Of a DNA stretch of 51,758 nt, positions 23,806-31,529 are shown piece by piece. Where the stretch lies: contig CAZBGU010000004.1 in the NCBI GenBank assembly GCA_964491805.1, positions 1 to 51,758 of the forward strand, in the 5' to 3' direction. Each line of letters opens with the position of its first letter. Positions within the stretch are counted from its first letter, which is position 1. The position numbers were made by a program, and so were the translations under genes. The notes beneath the pieces were generated by a model. It was not told the origin of the DNA. It worked only from the letters and a program-made list of their open reading frames with translations, and did not search any database. The stretch comes from UBA11704 sp964491805. Lineage in GTDB: Bacteria; Patescibacteriota; Minisyncoccia; Phycocordibacterales; UBA5272.

Positions 23806-26800
23806 ATGAAATATTCAAGTCTGCGTAGTATTAGCGGCAGCATTATCAGTCTTTTATTGGTAATTACTTTATTCACCAGCACATATGCCATAAGTCTACC
23901 GACCTCATGCCTTACAATCACCAAGACCATTGGTGTCGGTTCTTCAGATCAAAAAACAAACGGTCAGGTTACCTTGTTGCAACAATTCCTTAACTCCAAA
24001 GGATACCTTTTGGTAACCCCAAACGGCTACTACGGTCCAGCAACCAAAAAAGCAGTACAACAATTCCAAAAAGATAACAACATCTATCCTTCCGGGACTG
24101 TTTCGAGTTACACACGCGCACTTATCAAGCAAATAACATGTACAACATCCTTATCTGCTAACGATCCAGAAATTTCTGTAGGAAACATAGCAGGGAATAC
24201 CGTCACCTTCTACGTACAAAGTCAGAGTAACACTGATTCCACTTCAATTTCTTTTGGAGATAATGCCTGGTCAGGAATACCTGATAATGAGGTACAATCA
24301 GATGATGGTCTTTTTGTTAAAAAAACATACCGCCATACCTACTCACAACCCGGAACCTACACCGCCCTCCTTGTGTTACACAATACCTGCTCACCGTCAA
24401 AAGGCACCGTATGTCCAGCGTGGGCAGATAGAATACTTCAGAAAGTCTCTGTAACACTTCCAGCACAATTTTCTGCGAGTTCTTCTACTCTCTCTCTTCC
24501 TACCCCAACCCTTTCCCTTTCTAAGGCAATACTCACTCCAGGAGAACAATTCACTGCGTCGTGGACAACACTATCAGGATACACAGGTGTGACTACCCAT
24601 CTTCTTCAAGTTGACGGAACCAAACTTTATGAAAATATGCCTCCAAATTATACTGACAAGCCTCACTTGGCGAACATAAAACCTGGAAGTCATACACTTC
24701 GAGTAAAAACGAAGATCTCTGGAGATTGTAATCCTAGCTCTATGTCAGGACTTTTACCTGGGCAGTGTACACCACCTGTTAGCGAAAGTGCTTGGAGTAA
24801 TTCTGTTACAATGACCGTCATTGCTTCTACAACACAAAATTGTCCATTTCCTGAAGGCACAAACTTCACTGCGCCTCCTGCAGGATGTACAATTTCGTAT
24901 ATCTATGACGCAACTGCTGGATGTAAGAAACCAACGATGGCGTGTACAAATGCGACGACTACGACAGAACTCTCACAGTCCAAAGTCAGTACTCAGCCAG
25001 GGGAACCAGTAACAATTACTTGGTCATCCATAAATGCTAGCTCTTGTACTCTTGAGTCATCTGCACAAGGAAGTGCTGTGTGGAAGACAAACTCTAACAC
25101 TCTTTATGGCAGCTTGTCCCTGCTTCCTTCTGATGTGGGGGGAACTATAACAATCCCGGGGATCTTCACTGTTCGACTTACATGCTATCCGACAGGGGGT
25201 ATTTCACCAGTTGTTAAAACAGTTAGTCATTTTGTAAATATTGTTACACCTCCATCTACAACATCAGTAGCTGCTCCAAGATTAGAGATTACAAAGGCAT
25301 CTTTTAAACAAGATGATCTTATGCTTCTTTATTTAGTGAGTACAACGACGAGTATAGTGATCAACGATGTAACATATACTAGAAGCAATGTAATCAAAAT
25401 TGATTCTACAGAATATCCACTTGGACTTGCAACTCTGCTCTATAAGTCTCCGCTGTCGCTTAACCTAGGCGTGGGAGCACACTCAGCATCTGCAAAGATT
25501 GTTCTTACTCCATCATCACCAACAGTTCAATCTGTCACTTCTCCGTGGAGTAACGTAGTCAGTTTTGCCGTCACAGGGGCAGCAACTCAGACACCATCTC
25601 TCTCTGCACCCACTCTTTCACTTTCAAAGAATACCGTAACTCCAGGGGAGTCGTTTATTGCATCGTGGACTCCTTCCATTGGTGTTGTTAGCCCACTATA
25701 TGTTCTTAAGGTTGATGCACAAGAATATCCTGCGACCACAGCGACATATATTACAGGAACTCCATTTGCACGCAATCTTACTCTTGGGTCTCACGTCTTC
25801 CAGGTAAAAGCTCGAGCTATCTCAAGTGACACTGTTACTCCCGACTGTCCAGTGAATGGATGTGTGTCTACTGACTCCTCATGGAGCCCTCCTGTTTCTA
25901 TGACGGTTGTTGCTTCTACAACACAGAACTGTCCACTTCCAGAAGGGGTAACCTTCACACCGCCAGCACCTGGATGTACTGTTTCCTATGTTTATGACTC
26001 AAGTCTTGGATGTAAAAAAGCGACAACAGTGTGTACAAATGCGACGACTACGACACCAGTTGCGCCCGTTCTAACACTTTCCAAGACAAGCGTTCTTCCT
26101 ACCGAAACGCTCCGCGCTACATGGACATATCCTGCGCCTCTTTTTGGTAGTTTTAATCTACAGGTTGATGGCATATCGTTACCAACAACTGTCGTCGGTG
26201 GAGGACTTCAACAAGGTGGTTCTATTTCTCTGGGGTCGTGGCAGGGGACGCTGGGTTCTCTCGGTTTAACATCAGGAACTCATTCATTCAAAGTAAGAAC
26301 AGAATCATATCCTCCATGTGCATATTCTGTTTTGATTTCTACACCACAGTGCCAGCCGGTCAATGGCAATTGGAGTAATGTGGTAAATGTTGTTGTTGTG
26401 CCAGAGTCGCAGGTGCCTGTTGTTGCAGCTCCTAAGCTTGAAGTTACAAGGACTAGTCTTGGTCTTCAAGATTCACTTCTTATCAACATTGTGAGCACGA
26501 CAACAGTTGGCGTAATTAATGGTGTATCATACACAAGAACTAATATCATTAAAATTGATTCTACTGAATCAAATAATGGGCAGGTTACGTATCGTTACGG
26601 AACAGCGCAAGCCCTTGGTCTAACTCTCGGAGTTCATACTATCTCTGCAAAAATTGTTCTGACCCCGTCATCTCCTTCAGCACAGACACTAGAGTCTCCT
26701 TGGAGCAATGTTGCAACTGTCACAGTGGAAAACGTAGTTACTGCAACTACGACCCCACCTGTAGTACCATTAACCGTGACAATTGCCCAAGGTGCAACAA

Positions 26801-27594
26801 CAACTGATGTCGGAGCTAGGTTCGGTGTGTTGTGGACATCGACCGGGGCAACTTCTTGTACAATGGATTACTCACTTAACAATGGGGCAAGTTGGACGGT
26901 CCACCCTGGCACATCGGTCACCGGTAATGCTATATTTACTCCAACATCAGTAGGGACTTACTTGTTTAGAGTTAACTGTTCGGCAAATGGAGCAACATCA
27001 GTTGTTAAGACTTTGACACACATTGTTTCAGGTTCCCCGATCGTAGATATTGTTCAATCACCATCACAGACCATAACATCAGTCGGTACTCCATTCACTA
27101 TAAGTTGGACGTCTGTCGGTGCTGATAGTTGTGTCTTTGATGTGTCTACAAACGGTGGCGCGTATTCTATATTTTCTTCTGCTGCAAGCGGAAGTGCGCC
27201 ATTCTTTCCGTCCGCACCCGGTGCATACACTGGAAGGATAACGTGTGTAAACGGTGTAGGAACGACAACAAGAGTTATACAGCATACAGTCGCAGCAGCA
27301 CAACTTCTCATACAGAGGTCGTTGTCACCTACAGTCCTCGGTGCTTCAACAGTGTGTGTTGACCTCCCTATGAATCTTCACCGTGGCGCTGAGAATACAT
27401 CAGTAACAAAGTTACAGAACTTCCTCATTAGTAAAGACTTCCTTGTCGGACCTGCTACAGGATTCTATGGTGACCAAACAGTGGAAGCGGTAAAGTTGTA
27501 TCAAGGTGCAAAGGATATGCCACAAACAGGTATGGTCTACGACTTCACACGACGCGCTATCAAGAATGACAGTTGCGGCGAGGGTGGAATTTAG
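23806..27594 (+). CDS. Large modular PGBD/Ig-like surface protein
   Basis: 1262 residues from ATG 23806 (MKYSSLRSISGSIISLLLVITLF.., signal peptide). The N-terminal PGBD (about 32-110) has NGQVTLLQQFLNSKGYL, NGYYGPATKKAVQQFQ and YTRALIKQITC. Then come a PKD-like segment (SQPGTYTALLVL) and a long series of Ig-like modules. Two module types are present twice as clear duplications (DNA 24821/25910 and 25270/26425). Others form degenerate copies opening APTLSLSKxxxTPGExFxASW. The C-terminal PGBD (about 1185-1255) has NLHRGAENTSVTKLQNFL and GFYGDQTVEAVKLYQ. Ends with YDFTRRAIKNDSCGEGG. It is probably a wall-anchored fibre. Ligand unknown. Confidence 0.85.
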   Translation: MKYSSLRSISGSIISLLLVITLFTSTYAISLPTSCLTITKTIGVGSSDQKTNGQVTLLQQFLNSKGYLLVTPNGYYGPATKKAVQQFQKDNNIYPSGTVSSYTRALIKQITCTTSLSANDPEISVGNIAGNTVTFYVQSQSNTDSTSISFGDNAWSGIPDNEVQSDDGLFVKKTYRHTYSQPGTYTALLVLHNTCSPSKGTVCPAWADRILQKVSVTLPAQFSASSSTLSLPTPTLSLSKAILTPGEQFTASWTTLSGYTGVTTHLLQVDGTKLYENMPPNYTDKPHLANIKPGSHTLRVKTKISGDCNPSSMSGLLPGQCTPPVSESAWSNSVTMTVIASTTQNCPFPEGTNFTAPPAGCTISYIYDATAGCKKPTMACTNATTTTELSQSKVSTQPGEPVTITWSSINASSCTLESSAQGSAVWKTNSNTLYGSLSLLPSDVGGTITIPGIFTVRLTCYPTGGISPVVKTVSHFVNIVTPPSTTSVAAPRLEITKASFKQDDLMLLYLVSTTTSIVINDVTYTRSNVIKIDSTEYPLGLATLLYKSPLSLNLGVGAHSASAKIVLTPSSPTVQSVTSPWSNVVSFAVTGAATQTPSLSAPTLSLSKNTVTPGESFIASWTPSIGVVSPLYVLKVDAQEYPATTATYITGTPFARNLTLGSHVFQVKARAISSDTVTPDCPVNGCVSTDSSWSPPVSMTVVASTTQNCPLPEGVTFTPPAPGCTVSYVYDSSLGCKKATTVCTNATTTTPVAPVLTLSKTSVLPTETLRATWTYPAPLFGSFNLQVDGISLPTTVVGGGLQQGGSISLGSWQGTLGSLGLTSGTHSFKVRTESYPPCAYSVLISTPQCQPVNGNWSNVVNVVVVPESQVPVVAAPKLEVTRTSLGLQDSLLINIVSTTTVGVINGVSYTRTNIIKIDSTESNNGQVTYRYGTAQALGLTLGVHTISAKIVLTPSSPSAQTLESPWSNVATVTVENVVTATTTPPVVPLTVTIAQGATTTDVGARFGVLWTSTGATSCTMDYSLNNGASWTVHPGTSVTGNAIFTPTSVGTYLFRVNCSANGATSVVKTLTHIVSGSPIVDIVQSPSQTITSVGTPFTISWTSVGADSCVFDVSTNGGAYSIFSSAASGSAPFFPSAPGAYTGRITCVNGVGTTTRVIQHTVAAAQLLIQRSLSPTVLGASTVCVDLPMNLHRGAENTSVTKLQNFLISKDFLVGPATGFYGDQTVEAVKLYQGAKDMPQTGMVYDFTRRAIKNDSCGEGGI
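24821..24965 (+). repeat. Internal duplication A, copy 1
   Basis: 145-base copy of the segment at 25910-26054, 1089 bases (363 codons) apart with no gaps. It encodes a Cys-rich module with STTQNCP, PEG, GCT(I/V)SY, YD, GCKK and CTNATTTT. Confidence 0.75.
25270..25572 (+). repeat. Internal duplication B, copy 1
   Basis: About 303 bases matching 26425-26727 in register, 1155 bases apart. It encodes an Ig-like module with LE(I/V)T, IKIDSTE, AKIVLTPSSP and SPWSNV. Confidence 0.75.
25910..26054 (+). repeat. Internal duplication A, copy 2
   Basis: Second copy of the Cys-rich module; see copy 1 at 24821. The DNA has diverged at scattered positions with no indels. Confidence 0.75.
26425..26727 (+). 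repeat. Internal duplication B, copy 2
   Basis: Second copy of the IKIDSTE Ig-like module; see copy 1 at 25270. Confidence 0.75.
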
Positions 27595-27616
27595 TTTCAA
27601 ACGTCTCTAGAATTTA

Positions 27617-27651
27617 AAACAAAAGTGACCACAAGATGGTCGCTTTTGTTT
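27617..27651. terminator. Bidirectional terminator between convergent genes
   Basis: 15-base stem (27617-27631 with 27637-27651), loop CAAGA, one G-T wobble, core GTGACCA. Long A-run on one side and T-run on the other. It lies between the plus-strand PGBD gene and the convergent minus-strand gene, so it serves both. Confidence 0.8.
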
Positions 27652-27682
27652 TTGTGTTCATACTCTTCCGAACAGTATTTTG

Positions 27683-28534
27683 TTATTTTCTCGGAAATAG
27701 TTCGATCATTTCATCAGAATAGTAGAAGAGCCGAGCAAGTTCACCAAAACTGTACTCGTTCGTACCTATATTGATAAGCGCTCCACCAGAGGAAGGGTCT
27801 TTGTGTGGGTTTGATTTTTGGAATCCAAGATTCCAGAGCGTTGCGAGCACTTCTGGTCTATCTTCGATAGGGAAACCGGCTTTTCTCCATTGTGTCTCAA
27901 TCTGTCTCACATACAATGCAGCATATAAGTATCCGTAGTAGTGATTGTGTTCGTCGGTGATACGAGCGAATCGCTCTTTGTCGATACGTAGTGTGCTTGA
28001 AGCTGTTTCATTGAATGAAAGTATTTTCTCAAAGGGTGTGCCGATATAGAAGGGTGAACTTCTGTTGATGAGATGAAGTTCTACAGCGCGTGCAGTATCA
28101 TCTTTTATACCAAATATTCCCCATGAGAACTGACTTTGACTACCAAGAACCTTAAGAGGTGCAAAGAAGCTTTTGAAGACAGCTCTATCAGTGTGAAAAA
28201 GTCTCATTTGTTCTGGTACAAGAATAGCAACAAGAAGACGTTCGTCGACACCTGTTAACTTCGACACTCTTTGAATAGTGGGTGTATCTTTAGCAACTGC
28301 TTGCCTGAACGCGATCCACTCAGGAGTATGAGCAAGAGGGAATGGTTCGTATACTACAGTGTTGTCACTTTTTTTGATGAATTTTTTTGTCTGAACATCC
28401 ACGACACCTTTTGTGTCGGTTAGTCCGATGAGGGTGGCAAAGTATCCTATTGTAAGCGTAAAACCCACAATCGCAAAAATAACAGTACACATTCGTACTA
28501 TTTTTTGAACAGCATGAATGAATCGACTAGACAT
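27683..28534 (-). CDS. Membrane-anchored transglycosylase-like protein
   Basis: 283 residues. One N-terminal membrane helix (about 15-37), then a periplasm-side domain. SKLTGVDERLLVAILVPEQMRLF followed by SWGIFGIKDDTARAVE and the late RPEVLATLWNLGFQ recalls the lysozyme/lytic transglycosylase fold (helix with a Glu, then an SxG-I-xxxTA turn, then an Asn-Gly region). E in VPEQ would be the candidate catalytic residue. The match is by pattern only, so the family is uncertain. It converges on the large PGBD gene, and a wall-remodelling role would suit that context. Its -10 box leaves a leaderless start. Confidence 0.55.
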   Translation of the reverse strand: MSSRFIHAVQKIVRMCTVIFAIVGFTLTIGYFATLIGLTDTKGVVDVQTKKFIKKSDNTVVYEPFPLAHTPEWIAFRQAVAKDTPTIQRVSKLTGVDERLLVAILVPEQMRLFHTDRAVFKSFFAPLKVLGSQSQFSWGIFGIKDDTARAVELHLINRSSPFYIGTPFEKILSFNETASSTLRIDKERFARITDEHNHYYGYLYAALYVRQIETQWRKAGFPIEDRPEVLATLWNLGFQKSNPHKDPSSGGALINIGTNEYSFGELARLFYYSDEMIELFPRK

Positions 28535-28540
28535 CGGGAC

Positions 28541-28549
28541 AGTATAGCA
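28541..28549 (-). promoter_or_regulatory. Extended -10 of the 27683-28534 gene
   Basis: On the minus strand TGCTATACT, an extended -10 with 5/6 matches, ending 6 bases before ATG (28534). This predicts an mRNA starting at the A of ATG. Confidence 0.45.
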
Positions 28550-28599
28550 GAGTGTGATCGTCCTACTTAGGATTTGTGAATTTACATCATAAGAGAGAC

Positions 28600-28621
28600 A
28601 ACATTGACATTTGTCAATGTT
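28600..28621. promoter_or_regulatory. Perfect 22-base palindrome (operator-like)
   Basis: AACATTGACA, centre TT, TGTCAATGTT: two perfect 10-base arms. It contains TTGACA on both strands. It sits between the divergent 28534 gene and the GC-rich lipoprotein gene, so a dimeric regulator could act on either. Confidence 0.5.
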
Positions 28622-28697
28622 AGTGATAGGTTGATGTTTGCGGTTTCAATAGCCGCATGTTGTTTTTTAACGTTATTTTCATCAAAAGGAGGCCAAG

Positions 28698-29672
28698 GTG
28701 CCCAGAACGTTACTACTCATCTCCATGGCTCTGTTCATGGTTCTATCTGCCTGTGGTGGAGGAGGTGATGAGGCTGCTCCAGCTTCTTCTTCGATTTTTC
28801 CACAGCCGCCAGTGCCTACGGTCAGCAAGCCTGTTGAGGCGGACGTGGTGTTCACGAATGTGCCGACCATCAAGTCGACCGCCATCCAAGGACAGCGATC
28901 TGTCGAGATTGCGGCATTTCGGGCAGCGTGGCTTCCCAATACGTGGAAGCCTGTTGGGCAGCTGGTCTTTGAGAACATCCATGAAGATGACGCTGCTCGT
29001 CTTTTCGACCAAGAGACCGTGCAGTTGGTCGATGGCGTGGGTGATCTCAACAACCGTCTCACGAACTACAGTGTCCGCTTTGAAGGAAGGCGGCTCATCA
29101 TCGACTTCAGTTACGGCTGGCAGGCGCAGGAGTCCTTTCCTCCACAGACGTTCTCGATCAAGGGCAATGTTCTCGCGACTGCTCCCATCGGCAAGAAGTT
29201 CTCCTTCAAGCTGGTCGGGGTGCAAATGCACGACTTTGGTGCGTTGAGCTCCGGTGTCGTTGCAGGTGGCGAGGTCAATGTCATCTTCGTCGAAGGCAAA
29301 GAGCTTCCGCTTGTCTCTTCGCCATCATCGAACGTGTATTACCTTGACGTCGGCTCGTCGGTACAGGTCGTTGTGAAAGTGGTGTGTCCATCCGGGTGCA
29401 TGTTCACGCAACTTACGTTCAACACGAACGGCAGCGTGATGAGCCCTGGGTTCATCGAACAGAACGGAACAGCAAGCATCAACGGCCCGTTCATGTACGT
29501 TGGCCCTGGTCAGAACGGCACACTGTACTTCAGCTTCATGGCTGTGACGCCTGGCCAACTGTGGGTCAACGTCATCGACATGGAGTTCGACGTTGGTGGT
29601 ACAAAGGTCTCGCCGATCGTCCAGCAATCAGAATGCAACACCATTCTCAGCCGAGGCTGTAAGGGGGTGTAG
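28698..29672 (+). CDS. GC-rich lipoprotein gene of foreign type
   Basis: 324 residues from GTG 28698, preceded by AAAGGAGG (28686-28693), the only textbook Shine-Dalgarno in the window. MPRTLLLISMALFMVLSAC is a lipoprotein signal with lipobox LSAC. A GGGG linker and a Pro/Ser-rich stretch follow, then about 270 beta-rich residues with three late Cys pairs (CPSGC, CNTILSRGC). No family is recognised. Base and codon use differ strongly from the neighbours: the gene is much richer in G+C (GTC, CTC, GGC, TTC codons), which suggests recent transfer. The stop is TAG. Confidence 0.75.
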   Translation: MPRTLLLISMALFMVLSACGGGGDEAAPASSSIFPQPPVPTVSKPVEADVVFTNVPTIKSTAIQGQRSVEIAAFRAAWLPNTWKPVGQLVFENIHEDDAARLFDQETVQLVDGVGDLNNRLTNYSVRFEGRRLIIDFSYGWQAQESFPPQTFSIKGNVLATAPIGKKFSFKLVGVQMHDFGALSSGVVAGGEVNVIFVEGKELPLVSSPSSNVYYLDVGSSVQVVVKVVCPSGCMFTQLTFNTNGSVMSPGFIEQNGTASINGPFMYVGPGQNGTLYFSFMAVTPGQLWVNVIDMEFDVGGTKVSPIVQQSECNTILSRGCKGV

Positions 29673-29702
29673 GGCCGGTGGGGCAACTTTTCTGACAGCT
29701 AC

Positions 29703-29732
29703 AAAGCGCCAACCCGACAGGGCTGGCGCTTT
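29703..29732 (+). terminator. Terminator after the GC-rich lipoprotein gene
   Basis: 13-base stem with one mismatch (29703-29715 with 29720-29732), loop GACA, core GCGCCA/TGGCGC, followed by TTCCTTTTTG. It is more classical in form than the other hairpins here. Confidence 0.8.
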
Positions 29733-29814
29733 CCTTTTTGATTATTGCGTGCATCTTTCATATTTTTATAGCGCAATCTGGTAATGGGAACCAATGGCTA
29801 ACAGTTGTTAAATA

Positions 29815-29823
29815 TGATAGAAT
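29815..29823 (+). promoter_or_regulatory. Promoter of secY, leaderless arrangement
   Basis: TG-A-TAGAAT extended -10, ending 9 bases before ATG 29833. A weak TGGCTA lies at the -35 position. secY is therefore transcribed by itself, not from the spc operon, with a leader of about 3 bases. Confidence 0.45.
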
Positions 29824-29832
29824 AGGACAATT

Positions 29833-31101
29833 ATGAAAACAATTAAGGCTATTTTTTCAGACAGCGGACTACGTAATCGTATTTTCTTCGTCGTATTTAT
29901 TCTTGTTATTACTCGTGTTTTAGCGTCTATTCCAATTCCTGAGATTGACGCATCTGCTCTTGCTGGGCTTTTTGATCAGAAGGGTAGTAGTCTTCTTGGA
30001 CTCCTTAACATTCTTTCTGGAGGAGGCATTGCTAGTTTTTCTATTGTAATGCTCGGAGTTGGCCCATACATTACAGGATCGATCATTATGCAACTTTCAA
30101 CGGTGCTTTCTCCTCGCCTTAAGGAAATGTATCAGGAAGAAGGTGATGCAGGTCGTCGACGCTTCGTTCAGTATGGTCGCATACTTGCACTTCCTCTTGC
30201 CGTAGTTCAGGGTTTTGCACTTCTTACACTTCTTGTTCGTCAGAATGTAATTCCACCTATGGATCACACAACAATGGTAATCAATCTGGCAATTGTTACC
30301 GCAGGGACAATGCTTATGATGTGGCTTGGTGAACAGATCAATGAGCGGGGTATTGGTAACGGTGTCTCACTTATTATTTTTGCAGGTATTGTGGCCGCAA
30401 TTCCTAAACATCTCAGTCAGTATTTTATAACGTTTTCTGCCGCAGATATCCCTACACTCGTAGGACTTATCCTCCTTATCCTTATTGTTATTGCGGGTAT
30501 CGTGTTTGTGACTGAAGCAGAACGTCCTGTTCCAATTACCTATGCACGACAAAATAAGCTTGGCTCCGCAAACGGGCTTGGGGCAGCGACATATCTTCCT
30601 CTTCGTCTCAATCAGGCAGGTGTTGTTCCAATCATCTTTGCTATTTCTATCCTTATTTTCCCACAACTTATTTCTCAGCTCTTTGCCACATCTGGGAGTG
30701 CGTCTCTACAATCTATCGCAAGAACAATAAGCTCTACACTCTCTAATCAATGGATCTACGGAGGTATTTATTTCTTCCTTGTTGTTTCTTTCACGTACTT
30801 TTATACCGCTGTGACTTTTGATCCAGAGAAGACTGCAGAGAATCTTCAGAAAAATGGTGCATTTATTCCAGGATATCGACCTGGTCTTGCAACAGCAGAA
30901 CATATTGGGTATATCTTGGGTCGTGTGACATTCTTCGGGGCAGTATTTCTTGGTGTTGTTGCGGTCCTTCCGGTTATCGTTCAAGCTGTTACAGGTCTCA
31001 CTGCGGTGCAAGTTGGTGGAACATCGCTTCTTATTGCTGTGTCGGTTATTCTTGATGTGATAAAGAAGGTTGATGCTCAGCTTTCAATGAGAGAGTACTA
31101 G
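29833..31101 (+). CDS. secY: Protein translocase subunit SecY
   Basis: SecY forms the protein-conducting channel with SecE and SecG in the cytoplasmic membrane. The 422-residue product has ten hydrophobic segments. It opens SGLRNRIFFVVFILVITRV, with plug-region IPIPEIDASAL, LLGLLNILSGGG and GVGPYITGSIIMQL. The C-terminal half has AERPVPITYARQ, the conserved SecY loop. Length is normal. In most bacteria secY ends the spc operon right after rplO; here insert C separates them. Confidence 0.97.
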   Translation: MKTIKAIFSDSGLRNRIFFVVFILVITRVLASIPIPEIDASALAGLFDQKGSSLLGLLNILSGGGIASFSIVMLGVGPYITGSIIMQLSTVLSPRLKEMYQEEGDAGRRRFVQYGRILALPLAVVQGFALLTLLVRQNVIPPMDHTTMVINLAIVTAGTMLMMWLGEQINERGIGNGVSLIIFAGIVAAIPKHLSQYFITFSAADIPTLVGLILLILIVIAGIVFVTEAERPVPITYARQNKLGSANGLGAATYLPLRLNQAGVVPIIFAISILIFPQLISQLFATSGSASLQSIARTISSTLSNQWIYGGIYFFLVVSFTYFYTAVTFDPEKTAENLQKNGAFIPGYRPGLATAEHIGYILGRVTFFGAVFLGVVAVLPVIVQAVTGLTAVQVGGTSLLIAVSVILDVIKKVDAQLSMREY

Positions 31102-31172
31102 GTTCCAAAATTTTGACGAACTACTTCGTTACAGAAAATTTTTCCTCCGCGCATCGTAATTTTGGAAACTAG
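31098..31172. repeat. Imperfect palindromic element over the secY stop
   Basis: 15-base arms CTAGGTTCCAAAATT (31098-31112) and AATTTTGGAAACTAG (31158-31172), one mismatch. Inside is a small hairpin ACGAA/TTCGT (31116-31129). It includes the secY stop codon. It resembles a REP or MITE-like insertion, but only one copy is seen here. Confidence 0.45.
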
Positions 31173-31204
31173 GAATGCGGCACGCAGACTTTACGCAGAC
31201 AATT

Positions 31205-31237
31205 ACAAAAGCCGACCACGAAGTGGTCGGCTTTTGT
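31205..31237 (+). terminator. First terminator after secY
   Basis: Perfect 15-base stem (31205-31219 with 31223-31237), loop GAA, core GCCGACCAC. A/T-flanked. Confidence 0.85.
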
Positions 31238-31321
31238 TCTGTGTCAGCTTTTACGTCTATGTTCTCTAACTCCACGTCTTGCACCTCATCCAAAATATTC
31301 GTTTAGGAATTCCGATATACA

Positions 31322-31356
31322 AAGCAAAAGCGCGGCCTTCGGCCGCGCTTTTGCTT
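31322..31356. terminator. Second hairpin downstream of secY
   Basis: Perfect 16-base stem (31322-31337 with 31341-31356), loop TTC, core GCGCGGCC/GGCCGCGC, A/T flanks. Tandem with the preceding terminator; the first already ends secY, so this one could serve a transcript from the intervening region or guard against read-through. Confidence 0.75.
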
Positions 31357-31515
31357 ATTTGTAAATACGAATACAAGACATGAGATACAGATTGAAGTGT
31401 CTTCTTAGAACATGGTCTTAGTTCTTAAATTTAACGGTGTGTGTAACAATCATACTCTATCCAGATTTATTTTAGAAATAGAGAATTTAATATGCAAATT
31501 ATGGTGGTTCTGATG
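31357..31515. other. Spacer after the tandem terminators
   Basis: Together with 31102-31356 this makes a 428-base gap between secY and the next gene. Beyond the palindrome and two terminators I see only the -10 box TATACT at 31516. Confidence 0.4.
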
Positions 31516-31521
31516 TATACT
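31516..31521 (+). promoter_or_regulatory. -10 box of the 31530 gene
   Basis: TATACT ending 8 bases before ATG 31530; weak -35 (TGCAAA at 31493). Leaderless distance. Confidence 0.35.
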
Positions 31522-31529
31522 TTTGTTAT

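Noticed and set aside
28560..29740. GC-rich block as assembly contamination
   Set aside because: It cannot be excluded from sequence alone, but the flanks read smoothly, so it is reported as probable transfer with a coverage check.
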